DNA of 64,000 bases from JBEIHX01 sp040381075 (GTDB taxonomy: Bacteria > Pseudomonadota > Alphaproteobacteria > Caulobacterales > Aquidulcibacteraceae). Below are positions 51,398-60,378 of the stretch, piece by piece (within the stretch, counting starts at the first letter, position 1; every line of letters starts with the position of its first letter). A program made the position numbers and the translations under genes. The stretch spans positions 85,254 to 149,253 of the forward strand of contig JBEIHX010000004.1 of NCBI GenBank assembly GCA_040381075.1. The letters run 5' to 3'. The notes under the pieces were generated by a model that saw only the letters and a program-made list of their open reading frames with translations, was not told where the DNA came from and ran no database searches.

Positions 51398-52651
51398 ATG
51401 AGGGGCAGTCTACAACGCAGTGATGTGGCGGTGGCGGGCGGCGGGTTTATCGGCCTTGCCTCAGCCTTGCGGCTGCAGCAGGCCGGCGCTGAGGTCGTGG
51501 TGATTGATCCCGAAATCGCCGAGGACGCGGCAAGCTTCGGAAATGCTGGCCAGATCGCCGCAGAGATCGTCGAACCGCTGGCCTGCTGGCGAACGGTGCG
51601 CAACGCTCCATCGCACTTGTGGAGCGTCGGCGGGCCGCTGGCCTTTCATCCGCCGAGCGCCAGAGACTGGCTTGCCTGGTCGCTGCGCTTCCTCCACGCC
51701 TGCACCGGCGCGCGCCCGACAGCCGGGCGCATCGCCCTCGGCGCACTTCAGGCCATGGCCCTGCCGGCCTGGCGGCGGCTTGCCGCAGATATCGGTGCGC
51801 CGGAACTGCTGACGGCATGTGATCAATACGTGATCGGTCGCAAATCCACCCCCCCGGCTGTCGAACTCCCGCAGGGCGTCACCCAGCACATGCTCGACCC
51901 GGACCAGACCAGTCGGCTCGCCGCACTTATCAGGACAGACGGCGCAGTCGGCTACGCCGTGTCCGGCGTCGCCCGGCTGAACTGTCCTGCAGCCGCTCTC
52001 GCGCGCCTCGCCGAGGCCCTGCAGGCTGCAGGCGGGAAAAGGATGCGCGACCGCGTGGCGTCCATCGAGCCACGCGCCGGCGCGGCAAGGCTCGTGCTCG
52101 CCTCAGGCCGGACGCTTGACGCCGACAGGGTCCTGGTCGCCGCCGGCGCACGCTCGGCGCATCTTCTGCGCCCGCTCGGCGCAATCGTTCCCCTCATTGC
52201 GGAGCGCGGCTACCACCTTCACTACACGGACCACGGATGGCCGCGCGACGCGCCGACGGTGGTCCTGGAAGACGAAGGCGCCCTCGTCACGGTGTTCGAC
52301 AGCGGTCTGAGGACGACAGGCTTTACCGAACTCGCCCGGCCGGGCGCAGCACCGGATCCCGCCAAGTGGCGACGGCTGGAACAGATCATCGCACGGCGCG
52401 CAGTCCCGGTGCGCGGATCGCCGCGCCGCTGGTGCGGCGAACGCCCTACCCTGCCGGACTTTCTGCCGGCGATCGGCATCCTGCGCGACAGTCGGCGCGT
52501 GCTCTACGCGTTCGGACACCAGCACCTCGGCGTGACGCTCGCCCCGGCCACGGCCGAACTCATGGCAGACCTCGTCAGCGCGCGCCCGCACCCCGTTCTG
52601 ACAGCGCTTGACCTTGAACGGTTTGCGCACTCCCGTGCCGCCCCATCATGA
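51398..52651 (+). CDS. FAD-dependent D-hydroxyproline dehydrogenase/oxidase (DAO family)
   Basis: This 417-residue DAO-fold flavoenzyme has the N-terminal FAD motif VAVAGGGFIGLASALRLQQA, the DadA-like GNAGQIAAEIVEP block and a C-terminal GHQHLGVTLAPATAELMAD. In this cluster it most likely oxidises cis-4-hydroxy-D-proline to 1-pyrroline-4-hydroxy-2-carboxylate. The ATG at 51398 has no good ribosome site; it follows the operator-like repeat directly, so translation start may be inefficient or leaderless. Confidence 0.88.
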   Translation: MRGSLQRSDVAVAGGGFIGLASALRLQQAGAEVVVIDPEIAEDAASFGNAGQIAAEIVEPLACWRTVRNAPSHLWSVGGPLAFHPPSARDWLAWSLRFLHACTGARPTAGRIALGALQAMALPAWRRLAADIGAPELLTACDQYVIGRKSTPPAVELPQGVTQHMLDPDQTSRLAALIRTDGAVGYAVSGVARLNCPAAALARLAEALQAAGGKRMRDRVASIEPRAGAARLVLASGRTLDADRVLVAAGARSAHLLRPLGAIVPLIAERGYHLHYTDHGWPRDAPTVVLEDEGALVTVFDSGLRTTGFTELARPGAAPDPAKWRRLEQIIARRAVPVRGSPRRWCGERPTLPDFLPAIGILRDSRRVLYAFGHQHLGVTLAPATAELMADLVSARPHPVLTALDLERFAHSRAAPS

Positions 52652-52661
52652 GGATCCACCG

Positions 52662-54110
52662 ATGCACGCCCCCATGCGCAGGGAAAACCATATCGCCGGC
52701 GCCTGGCGGCCCGCGCAGGACCGCCTTGTCACACGCAACCCCTCAGATCTCGACGAGGTGGTGGGCGAGTACGCCTGCGCCAGCGCGCATGACGTCGACG
52801 ACGCCGTCGCGGCGGCGCGCTCAGCAGGCCCTGGATGGCGCGATGCGACGGCGACCCGGCGCGCTGAGGTGCTTGACCGCGCCGGCGACCTCCTGCTCGC
52901 CCGCGCCGACAGCCTCGGCGAACTGCTGGCGCGCGAGGAAGGCAAGCCCCTGGCCGAAGCCCGCGGCGAGGCGGTTCGCGCCGGACAGATCTTCAAGTTC
53001 TTTGCAGGCGAAACCTATCGGGCCTGCGGCGAACTCCTGCCCCCGGTGCGAGCGGGCGTGCGCGTCGAGGCGCGCCGTGAACCACTCGGGGCCGTGGGGC
53101 TCATCACCCCCTGGAACTTCCCCATCGCCATCCCGGCCTGGAAGACCGCCCCCGCGCTCGCATTCGGCTGCACGGTGGTGCTCAAGCCCTCCGAGATCGC
53201 GCCGGGCTGCGCAGTCGAACTGGTGAGCATCCTCGCAGACGCAGGCCTGCCGGCCGGCGTCTTCAATCTGGTGATGGGAACCGGCCCCGAGACAGGCGCC
53301 AGGCTCGTCGGACATCCGGGCCTCGAGGGCGTCTCGTTCACCGGCTCGCGCGAAACCGGCCAGCAGATCGCCGAACGCTGCGCCGCAGCGATGCAGCGCT
53401 GCCAGCTGGAGATGGGCGGCAAGAACCCGCTGATCGTACTCGACGACGCCGATCTCGACCTGGCGGTCGAAGGCGCACTCAATGGCGCGTACTTCGCCAC
53501 CGGACAACGCTGCACCGCGTCAAGCCGTCTGATCGTGACCAGAGGAGCAGCGGAGGCGTTCACCGCGCGATTGATCCAAAACCTGAAGGCGCTGCCGGTC
53601 GGCCATGCTCTCGATCCCTCGGTGCGGCTGGGACCGCTTGCAAGCCAGCACCAGCTCGAAAAATCTCTGGGTTACATAGAGGCAGGCCGCCAGGATGGCG
53701 GCGAACTCGTCGCCGGGGGCGAACTCCTGAGCCGGCCTACCCGTGGCCTGTTCCTCAGTCCGGCGCTGTTCACGGGCGTGACCAACAGCATGCGGATCGC
53801 CCAGGAAGAAATCTTCGGGCCGGTGGCGGCGATTATCGTCGCGGATGACCCGGACCACGCCCTTGCGCTCGCAAATGAGACGCGCTTCGGGCTCTCGGCC
53901 GGCGTCTACACCCGCTCGCTGCGCTTGGCCGCCATGTTCCAGGACCGGCTGGAGGCCGGCATGGTCATGGTGAACCTGCCAACCGCCGGCGTGGACTTTC
54001 ACGCGCCTTTCGGCGGGGTGAAGGCCTCAAGCCTGGGACCGCGCGAACAGGGCGGCCACGCCCGCGAGTTCTACACCCGCTGGAAAACCTCCTACGTCTT
54101 CGCCAGCTAG
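52662..54110 (+). CDS. Alpha-ketoglutarate semialdehyde dehydrogenase (ALDH family)
   Basis: This 482-residue NAD(P)-dependent aldehyde dehydrogenase has GLITPWNFPIAIPAWKTAPA, VVLKPSEIAPG, general base Glu250 in LEMGGKNP and nucleophile Cys284 in ATGQRCTASSRL, and EEIFGPVAAIIVADDPD. In this context it converts alpha-ketoglutarate semialdehyde to 2-oxoglutarate, the last step of hydroxyproline breakdown. The ATG at 52662 with GAGGATCC upstream is preferred over the in-frame ATG at 52608 that overlaps the oxidase. Confidence 0.92.
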   Translation: MHAPMRRENHIAGAWRPAQDRLVTRNPSDLDEVVGEYACASAHDVDDAVAAARSAGPGWRDATATRRAEVLDRAGDLLLARADSLGELLAREEGKPLAEARGEAVRAGQIFKFFAGETYRACGELLPPVRAGVRVEARREPLGAVGLITPWNFPIAIPAWKTAPALAFGCTVVLKPSEIAPGCAVELVSILADAGLPAGVFNLVMGTGPETGARLVGHPGLEGVSFTGSRETGQQIAERCAAAMQRCQLEMGGKNPLIVLDDADLDLAVEGALNGAYFATGQRCTASSRLIVTRGAAEAFTARLIQNLKALPVGHALDPSVRLGPLASQHQLEKSLGYIEAGRQDGGELVAGGELLSRPTRGLFLSPALFTGVTNSMRIAQEEIFGPVAAIIVADDPDHALALANETRFGLSAGVYTRSLRLAAMFQDRLEAGMVMVNLPTAGVDFHAPFGGVKASSLGPREQGGHAREFYTRWKTSYVFAS

Positions 54111-54139
54111 ACGCCGTGTGCGCGCAACCATCCGGCGGT

Positions 54140-54586
54140 TCAGCGAACCCGAACGATTTCAACTCCGGCGGCTGCGGCCGACGGAATGGCGCGCGGCTTC
54201 TCAATGCGGATCCGCACCCCGCGCACGCGCGCGTCACAAAAACAGGCCTGCGCCAGCTGCTCGGCGAAGGTTTCGATCAGCTTAAGATGGGCGGCCGCCC
54301 CAAGCCGGCGCGCCTCAGCCGCAATCCAGTCATAGTCCAGCGCTTCGGCCATCTCGTCATGGCTCGGGCGCACGCGCGCATCCAGCTCGAGCTCTACGTC
54401 AAGGATCAACGGCTGCGGATTGATCATCTCATGCTTGTAAACGCCCACCCTGGCTTCAATTGACAGCCCACGCACAAACACGCGCTGCGCTTCGCCCGGC
54501 TTGACCCCAACGGCCATGTCACGCGCCAGCCGCAATTCGCTGGGCGCCGGTCGAGGACGCAGATCGGGCGGATCATGACGGCTCAT
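54140..54586 (-). CDS. folB: Dihydroneopterin aldolase
   Basis: This 148-residue FolB family enzyme converts dihydroneopterin to hydroxymethyldihydropterin in folate synthesis. Visible are VFVRGLSIEARVGVYKHEMI, ALDYDWIAAEARRL and LIETFAEQLAQACF with the C-terminal VRIRIEKPRAIPSA. An N-terminal extension of about 30 residues precedes the aldolase core. Its start overlaps the SDR stop by 4 nt. Confidence 0.92.
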   Translation of the reverse strand: MSRHDPPDLRPRPAPSELRLARDMAVGVKPGEAQRVFVRGLSIEARVGVYKHEMINPQPLILDVELELDARVRPSHDEMAEALDYDWIAAEARRLGAAAHLKLIETFAEQLAQACFCDARVRGVRIRIEKPRAIPSAAAAGVEIVRVR

Positions 54587-55350
54587 TCGCAGATTCCGTC
54601 GACATCAGGCGTGCGCCAGATGAGGTGCTGGCCGCCGTCGACCGCGATCATCTGGCCGGTCACCGCATCGCTCTCGAGAAGATACCCGAGCGCCTTTGCG
54701 ATTTCCTCCGGACGCGAAGCCTCCCGCAACAGCGTCGCCTCGACCTGGGCGTTGAAGTCGTCAGGCGTCTGGCGACTGTTGGACAGCGTTGGTCCCGGCG
54801 CGATCGCGTTCACGCGGATCGCTGGCGCGAGGCCCTGGGCCAGCGTGCGCGTTGCGGTCCACAACGCGGATTTGGACAGGGTATAAGAGATGAACTGCGG
54901 GTTCAGCTTCCAGACCCGCTGGTCAATGATGTTGATCACATCCGCGCGCTCGCCCTCCGCCACGCCGCGAGCAAGAAACTGGGCAAGGAATACAGGCGCT
55001 CGCAGATTGACCGCCATATGACGATCCCATAACGCCGGCGCCACGAACGGCGCGCGGTCATCCTCAAACAGGGAGGCGTTGTTGACGAGAACATCAATTG
55101 GCCCCAATGCGGCCACCGCCGCCTGCCACATCGGCTCCAGCGCATGAATGTCCGCAAGGTCCCCGGCCACGAGCGTGGCGCGTCCGCCCTGCGCGACGAT
55201 CGCATCAACCACCTGCGCCCCGTCGTCGCGCGAGGCATTGACATGCACCGCCACTGCGAAACCGCGCCGCGCGAGATCAAGCGCCAGGGCGCGCCCGACG
55301 CGCTTGCCAGCGCCGGTGACAAGGGCGGTGTTATGACGGCGGCGATTCAT
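54583..55350 (-). CDS. FolM-like pteridine reductase (SDR family)
   Basis: This 255-residue short-chain dehydrogenase has the NADPH motif ALVTGAGKRVGRALALDLAR. TGX3RXG (TGAGKRVG) is characteristic of pteridine reductases rather than ordinary SDRs. The catalytic triad has Asp in NIIDQRVW (Ser in most SDRs), with Tyr and Lys in YTLSK, as in PTR1/FolM. It is coupled to folB, which supports dihydromonapterin/dihydrofolate reduction. Exact substrate inferred. Confidence 0.87.
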   Translation of the reverse strand: MNRRRHNTALVTGAGKRVGRALALDLARRGFAVAVHVNASRDDGAQVVDAIVAQGGRATLVAGDLADIHALEPMWQAAVAALGPIDVLVNNASLFEDDRAPFVAPALWDRHMAVNLRAPVFLAQFLARGVAEGERADVINIIDQRVWKLNPQFISYTLSKSALWTATRTLAQGLAPAIRVNAIAPGPTLSNSRQTPDDFNAQVEATLLREASRPEEIAKALGYLLESDAVTGQMIAVDGGQHLIWRTPDVDGICE

Positions 55351-56333
55351 GCGTGGGACCCGGGAAACACAGTGGCCCAGACATAGGCCAGGTAGAGCAA
55401 AAGCAAAGCGGCGCCTGACAGCCGTCCGATGGATCGCCCGGAGACTGAGAAGGCCGCCGCGATCAAGGCCGCAAGAACGAAGGCTGGATTGTGAAAGACG
55501 ACGATGGCGGACGGGGCCTGCAACGGGCCCGCCAGCACAGGCCCGCCGCCAACCATGCCGACAGTAAACACAATCCCGCCAAGCACATTGCCGATCGCCA
55601 GATCCGCCCGCTTTCGCCAGGCAGCGACAGCGCAGGCGGCGATCTCCTCAAGCGTCGAACCAGGACCCAAGGCGATAACACCGATCACGTCCTGCGAGGC
55701 GCCGAACTGCGCCGCAAGAGCGCTTGCTCCCCACACGGCGAGATCAGCGCCCGCCGCAAGTCCGACGACGCCCAGGCCAACCCCGAGCCAGGCCATGCCC
55801 CATGGCGCATCAAGCCAAACGATCGAACCCGCCTCCGCGTCAGACGGCGGGGTCCCTGGATCATCAGGCGCAGCGACCGTCCCGGCCTGATCAGCCGCAC
55901 CAATCGTCCATACCGCCCACGCCGCAGTCGCAGCGATCAGCACGCCGCCTTCCCAAACCTGGTACACTCCATCCAGGCCGAAGACAGCCCACAGACCGGC
56001 GGCGAACACTGCCGCCGCCGCTGCACGGGAGACCCCCTTCTGGCCTGTAGGAAGCGCGCGCACGAGCGCAGCCACACCAAGCGCGAGAGCCACCGTCGCC
56101 ACCCCGGAGCCAACGGCGTTGCCAAGCGCCAAACCGTCGCGCCCGCGCGCCGCAGCAAGGAAGCCTGCCGAAAACTCCGGAAGCGACGCCCCAAAGCCAA
56201 GCACGATCACGCCCACCAGGAACCCCGGCCAGCGCCAGCGCCTCGCAAGGACAGACGCGCCCCGCACGGCGCAGTCGCCCGCTATGATGAGGATCGCCAC
56301 GCCACCAATCAGCGCGGCCCAACTCGCCAGCAT
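55347..56333 (-). CDS. Sodium/calcium exchanger family (CaCA) membrane protein
   Basis: This 328-residue protein has ten to eleven hydrophobic helices in two inverted repeats. The first alpha-repeat shows VLGFGASLPEFSAGF. The second reads IALGPGSTLEEIAACAVAAW, where the canonical SLPE is TLEE. Family members exchange Ca2+ or other cations against Na+ or K+. The ATG at 56333 has AGGAGG 6 nt upstream, which excludes the longer frame to 56459. It precedes and is coupled to the SDR gene. Confidence 0.87.
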   Translation of the reverse strand: MLASWAALIGGVAILIIAGDCAVRGASVLARRWRWPGFLVGVIVLGFGASLPEFSAGFLAAARGRDGLALGNAVGSGVATVALALGVAALVRALPTGQKGVSRAAAAAVFAAGLWAVFGLDGVYQVWEGGVLIAATAAWAVWTIGAADQAGTVAAPDDPGTPPSDAEAGSIVWLDAPWGMAWLGVGLGVVGLAAGADLAVWGASALAAQFGASQDVIGVIALGPGSTLEEIAACAVAAWRKRADLAIGNVLGGIVFTVGMVGGGPVLAGPLQAPSAIVVFHNPAFVLAALIAAAFSVSGRSIGRLSGAALLLLYLAYVWATVFPGSHA

Positions 56334-56968
56334 CGCCCACCTCCTGCACTGCTCAGTGTGGCGGCATCGCACCGCAGTGCGCAACCACCACCTGACGGCG
56401 CAGACCTGCAGTCGCCCCGCCAGGCGACCGGCGGCCAATGCGAACAGACCGCGCGACACGCGGAGTCGCCGACCCGAAGGCCCGGCGCCGGGAAACCAGG
56501 GTCAACAACCGCGGAACAGAAAGGCGCGCGGGGGTCTTGAGGGCGGCCCCGCCATCGGGGGGCGGAAGGGCAGGCGGATGAAGGGGCAGGCAGGTAGAGG
56601 GGCAGGCGCGTGGGCGCGGCAGACGCGTGGCGAGGCGGGGCGGGGGCGCAGAACCTGGCGTCTCGCGCCTGCGAGAGCGCTGACGCGGGGCGACAGCGGA
56701 GGTCGGTTAGAACCGCGCCTGGAACCGACACCACGGGCCCAGCAGGATGCTGCCCCCAGATTGCGCCCCCAGATGGCGCCCCCCGAATGCCGCTGCCCGA
56801 ATGCCGCTGCCCGAATACCGGCGCCTGAATACCGGCGCCTGAAAACGGATGCCCGCAGGACGCCGGAAGACCCGCCGGAAGATCCTATGTCGCCCGGCCG
56901 GGAGCCGGCTCGGCCAGGGGCGGCGGAGACCGCCGGGGCCGGGCGCGACTGTTCGGGCGCAGGGCGGC
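56334..56968. other. Repeat-rich gene-free spacer
   Basis: This stretch of about 635 nt lies between the exchanger gene and the microprotein gene. It contains degenerate GAAGGGGCAGGC units at about 56565-56607 and the 14-nt array at 56752-56863. No coding frame is convincing. Confidence 0.55.
56752..56863. repeat. 14-nt degenerate tandem repeat, eight units
   Basis: Eight consecutive 14-nt units evolve from GCCCCCAGATTGCG through CCCCCGAATGCCGC and TGCCCGAATACCGG to CGCCTGAAAACGGA and TGCCCGCAGGACGC. Neighbouring units are most alike, which suggests sequential duplication. Non-coding. Confidence 0.85.
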
Positions 56969-57055
56969 TCAGTCGAGGCGGCCGTACTCGATGGCATTCA
57001 GCGCAAAAAACACGACGATAAAGCCGACAATCACATAAATCGCGATCACGCGCAT
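56969..57055 (-). CDS. 28-residue single-span membrane microprotein
   Basis: A short frame encodes MRVIAIYVIVGFIVVFFALN followed by AIEYGRLD: one clean transmembrane helix with a short charged tail. The ATG at 57055 follows GGGGAG with only 1-2 nt spacing, so initiation is not ideal. The composition is typical of real small membrane proteins, and it contrasts with surrounding low-complexity frames. I recognise no named family. It may act as a small subunit or be non-expressed. Confidence 0.5.
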   Translation of the reverse strand: MRVIAIYVIVGFIVVFFALNAIEYGRLD

Positions 57056-57551
57056 TCTCCCCTGACCAACCCCGTCACAGCCTATGCTGCAGGGGTGCTC
57101 ACCCAAACGCATGCAGCAGCTCGCTGCGGCGGCCTCACGCGGACACATAACCCCCCCGTCAGGCAAATCAACAGGCCGATCAATCAGGCGCGGCAAGCCG
57201 GCCACCCCGAGGACGGGCGTGAAATTCACCCCAAGACGGTCCCTCAACCGGGCCCTGCGCTGAACCCTGGACCCGCTGAGGGCGATGCTCCCCGGGGCGC
57301 CCGCCTGCACATGGCATCCTGCACATGGCCTCCGGGGCATGGCGTCCGGGGCATGGCCCCCTGGGCCTCGCCTGCTGCGCCTGGCTGATCGCCTGGACCT
57401 GCGCCTGGCGCGGCCCCTGGGGCCTCTGCCCGGGGCGCGCGCCGCGCGCCCCGGGCTGGCACCGTTGCGCGGAGCTGCTGCTTCCCCCTTGGCGGAATCC
57501 CCGCTATCCCCCGCAGCGCACGCACCGACGCACCTGCGAAAGGATGTCCTG
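57056..57551. other. Spacer upstream of fumC
   Basis: This stretch of about 496 nt should hold the fumC promoter and that of the divergent microprotein. A 14-nt array lies at 57304-57359. No other gene or RNA was recognised. Confidence 0.5.
57304..57359. repeat. 14-nt tandem repeat, four units
   Basis: CCTGCACATGGCAT, CCTGCACATGGCCT, CCGGGGCATGGCGT and CCGGGGCATGGCCC follow each other, with two more degenerate units after. Non-coding, upstream of fumC. Confidence 0.85.
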
Positions 57552-58946
57552 ATGTCCGCCACCCGCACAGAAACCGACACCTTTGGCCCCGTCGAGGTCG
57601 ACGCGAGCCGCTACTGGGGCGCCCAGGCGCAACGCTCGCTCGGCAACTTCAAGATCGGCTGGGAAAAACAGCCCGCATCGATCGTGCGCGCCCTTGGCAT
57701 CGTCAAGCGGGCGGCCGCGGAAGCAAACATGCGCCTCGGCAAACTCGACCCCGCCCTCGGTGCAGTCATTGTGGCGGCCGCGCAGGAAGTCATCGAGGGA
57801 CGTCTCAACGATCACTTCCCCCTCTCCGTCTGGCAGACCGGGTCGGGAACCCAGTCCAACATGAACGCCAACGAGGTCATCTCCAACCGGGCAATCGAAA
57901 TGCTCGGCGCCGCCATGGGCTCCAAAAAGCCGGTGCATCCCAACGATCACGTGAACATGAGCCAGTCGTCAAACGACTGTTTTCCGACCGCCATGCATAT
58001 TGCGTGTGCGGAGCGCATTCACCACCATCTGTTGCCGGCCCTTCGCACCCTGCACGCAGCGCTGAACGCCAAGGCCGAGGCCTGGCGCGACATCATCAAG
58101 ATCGGGCGCACTCATACCCAGGACGCCACCCCCGTCACACTCGGTCAGGAATTCTCAGGCTACGCCAAGCAGATAGAAAACGGCGTAAAGCGCATCGAGA
58201 TGACGCTGCCGATGCTGATGGAGCTCGCCCAGGGCGGCACGGCTGTCGGCACCGGGCTGGCCTCGCCGGCAGGCTTTGCCGAGGCGGTCGCTGAACAGAT
58301 CGCAGCCATCACCGGACTGCCGTTCACCAGCGCGCCGAACAAGTTCGAAGCGCTCGCCGCACATGATGCGATGGTGTTCAGTCACGGCGCGGTCACCACC
58401 GTGGCCATGAGCTGTTTCAAGATCGCGAACGACATCCGGTTTCTGGGATCGGGCCCCCGCGCCGGTCTCGGCGAACTGGCGCTGCCGGAGAACGAACCCG
58501 GGTCCTCCATCATGCCGGGAAAGGTCAACCCCACGCAGTGCGAAGCCATCACCCAGGTGGCGGCCCATATTCTCGGCAATAACGCAGCCATCGCCTTCGC
58601 CGGCAGTCAGGGTCACTTTGAACTCAACGTGTTCAACCCGATGATGGCCTATAACTTCCTGCAGTCAGTGCAGCTGCTCGCCGACGCCGCCGTGTCGTTT
58701 ACGGATAATTGCGTCGTCGGCATCGAACCACGGCTCGAAAACATAGCCGAGGGCCTGGCCAACTCACTGATGCTCGTCACCCCCCTGAAGGAAAAATACG
58801 GCTACGATCGCGCCGCGAAGATCGCCAAGACCGCCCATAAGAACGGCTCAACCCTGCGCGAGGAAGCAATCAAGGACGGCATTCCGGCTGAAGATTTTGA
58901 CGCCATCGTCAGACCGGAGAAGATGATCGGTCCGGATCCAGCATGA
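57552..58946 (+). CDS. fumC: Fumarate hydratase, class II
   Basis: This 464-residue iron-independent fumarase of the TCA cycle interconverts fumarate and malate. Visible are WQTGSGTQSNMNANEVISNR, HPNDHVNMSQSSNDCFPTAM, GRTHTQDATPVTLGQEFSG and the catalytic flexible loop GSSIMPGKVNPTQCEA. The ATG at 57552 has AAGGA 8 nt upstream; an apparent longer frame is a GC-rich artefact. It is convergent with the glycosyltransferase gene, 27 nt apart. Confidence 0.98.
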   Translation: MSATRTETDTFGPVEVDASRYWGAQAQRSLGNFKIGWEKQPASIVRALGIVKRAAAEANMRLGKLDPALGAVIVAAAQEVIEGRLNDHFPLSVWQTGSGTQSNMNANEVISNRAIEMLGAAMGSKKPVHPNDHVNMSQSSNDCFPTAMHIACAERIHHHLLPALRTLHAALNAKAEAWRDIIKIGRTHTQDATPVTLGQEFSGYAKQIENGVKRIEMTLPMLMELAQGGTAVGTGLASPAGFAEAVAEQIAAITGLPFTSAPNKFEALAAHDAMVFSHGAVTTVAMSCFKIANDIRFLGSGPRAGLGELALPENEPGSSIMPGKVNPTQCEAITQVAAHILGNNAAIAFAGSQGHFELNVFNPMMAYNFLQSVQLLADAAVSFTDNCVVGIEPRLENIAEGLANSLMLVTPLKEKYGYDRAAKIAKTAHKNGSTLREEAIKDGIPAEDFDAIVRPEKMIGPDPA

Positions 58947-58973
58947 TCTGGTCCGACCAGCGCCCCCAGGCGA

Positions 58974-59903
58974 TCATCCGTCAGGCGCGCGCCACGCGCC
59001 GCTCGTCGCCAGCAGACCTGCAGCCGCCTCAACGACCTGGGCAGACTTCAGGGCATGAATGTCGCGCGCTCCCGCATCGGGCCGCACAACGCCGGTGAAT
59101 GGTCCGAACGGCGCATAGCGTCGATCGTCCGTCGGTCCGAAAAGGCCAAGAACAGGCGCCCCCACCGCCGCCGCCATATGCATAAGGCCGGAATCATTGG
59201 CGATCACGAGCCGACTGCGGGCGAGGCATGCAGCCGCCTCGAGCAACGCAGCGTCGCCTTTGGCGTCAATGGGATCGAATTCGCTCAGACCAGTTGCGAT
59301 GGCGCCTGTCAGCGCCTCCTCTCCCGGTCCGCCGAGCACCAGCACCCGGGCCCCTGCAAGCGCGCCGCCAGGCCCAATCAACGCCCGAGCGACCGCAGCG
59401 AAACCATCAGGCCCCCAGCGCTTCTCCGGCTTCGCCGCGCCAGGCGACAGCGCAAGAACCGGGCGCGATGTCCCGCCCAGAAGCCGTTGCGCATACGCAT
59501 GCGCCGGGGCGTCAAGATGGAGCTTCAGCGGCGGGCTGCGGGCAAGGCCGATCGCCACGGCATGGTCATCCGCAGCCCGCAGGCGCGGGTTCGTGCCCGG
59601 GTGAATGAAGCGCCTCCTTGCCCTCAGAAACTTGCCCGTCCAGGAGCCGCGCAGATCAACCACCTGGTCCCAGACGCCGTCGGCGGTCGCACGCCAGAGA
59701 TCAAACCAGTGCAGGCCGTGGCGACGCTTGACCATCGCAATGACAGAATCGACGCGCGGCCAGGCGCGAAACAGGGGCGCAGCAATCCTGCCGCAGGCGA
59801 TGGTGAACCGCGCCTGCGGATACGCATCCATCAGATGCTGAAGGACGCCGGTCGACAGGATGGCGTCGCCGATGCGGGTGGACGTGATGAACAGAATGCG
59901 CAC
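58974..59903 (-). CDS. Glycosyltransferase family 9 (heptosyltransferase-like)
   Basis: This 309-residue GT-B fold enzyme of the ADP-heptose:LPS heptosyltransferase family has MRILFITSTRIGDAILSTGV, VVDLRGSWTGKFLRARRRF, PGAAKPEKRWGPDGFAAVAR and the donor-site ANDSGLMHMAAAVGAPVLGL with FGPTD. It probably acts in lipopolysaccharide core or surface glycan synthesis at the inner membrane. It starts with GTG at 59903. Confidence 0.92.
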   Translation of the reverse strand: MRILFITSTRIGDAILSTGVLQHLMDAYPQARFTIACGRIAAPLFRAWPRVDSVIAMVKRRHGLHWFDLWRATADGVWDQVVDLRGSWTGKFLRARRRFIHPGTNPRLRAADDHAVAIGLARSPPLKLHLDAPAHAYAQRLLGGTSRPVLALSPGAAKPEKRWGPDGFAAVARALIGPGGALAGARVLVLGGPGEEALTGAIATGLSEFDPIDAKGDAALLEAAACLARSRLVIANDSGLMHMAAAVGAPVLGLFGPTDDRRYAPFGPFTGVVRPDAGARDIHALKSAQVVEAAAGLLATSGAWRAPDG

Positions 59904-59942
59904 GCGGTTCTGCTAGCAGGCGGGCGGGCGCGGTGAAAGCGC

Positions 59943-60233
59943 TCAGCGCTTGCCAAGCAGCTTGTCCTTGCGCCAGTCGCGGCACTCCTCCGCCACCCGG
60001 AAAGCCGAAATGATCTGGCTGTCGCCAGGCGGCTGAGGATCGATCGTGGTTGCAGAATCAATCGCCTTGCGGAAAGCGATCTCGGCCGCTCCAAGCTGCC
60101 CCGAGCGCAGATAGGCCCAGGCCTCGATCAGCGGGGGCGCGACCGGATCGCGCGCCAGCAGCGTGAACAATGGCTCGTCGCCCTCAGCCTTTTCATACGC
60201 ATCGTACTGGCCAGGCGCGCTCTTGCTCGTCAT
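59943..60233 (-). CDS. Conserved-looking small protein of unknown function
   Basis: This 96-residue soluble protein has LFTLLARDPVAPPLIEAWAY, a LRSGQLGAAEIAFRKAIDSA helix pair and a C-terminal FRVAEECRDWRKDKLLGKR. No signal peptide or known family motif. The ATG at 60233 has AAAGGA 7 nt upstream. It lies 39 nt upstream of the glycosyltransferase gene on the same strand, so it may be co-transcribed. Function unknown. Confidence 0.75.
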   Translation of the reverse strand: MTSKSAPGQYDAYEKAEGDEPLFTLLARDPVAPPLIEAWAYLRSGQLGAAEIAFRKAIDSATTIDPQPPGDSQIISAFRVAEECRDWRKDKLLGKR

Positions 60234-60378
60234 CGCTCGGTCCTTTCGCTCAGGGTCCTCTGGCGGAATCGGCTGCACTCTATCCGCTTTGCGCACTCGG
60301 CGCGATGGCGACCGGCTTGCACAATGGCCACGCCCACGAGGACAGGCGCCCCTCAAGGCCAAGGACGAAGACGCCGGA

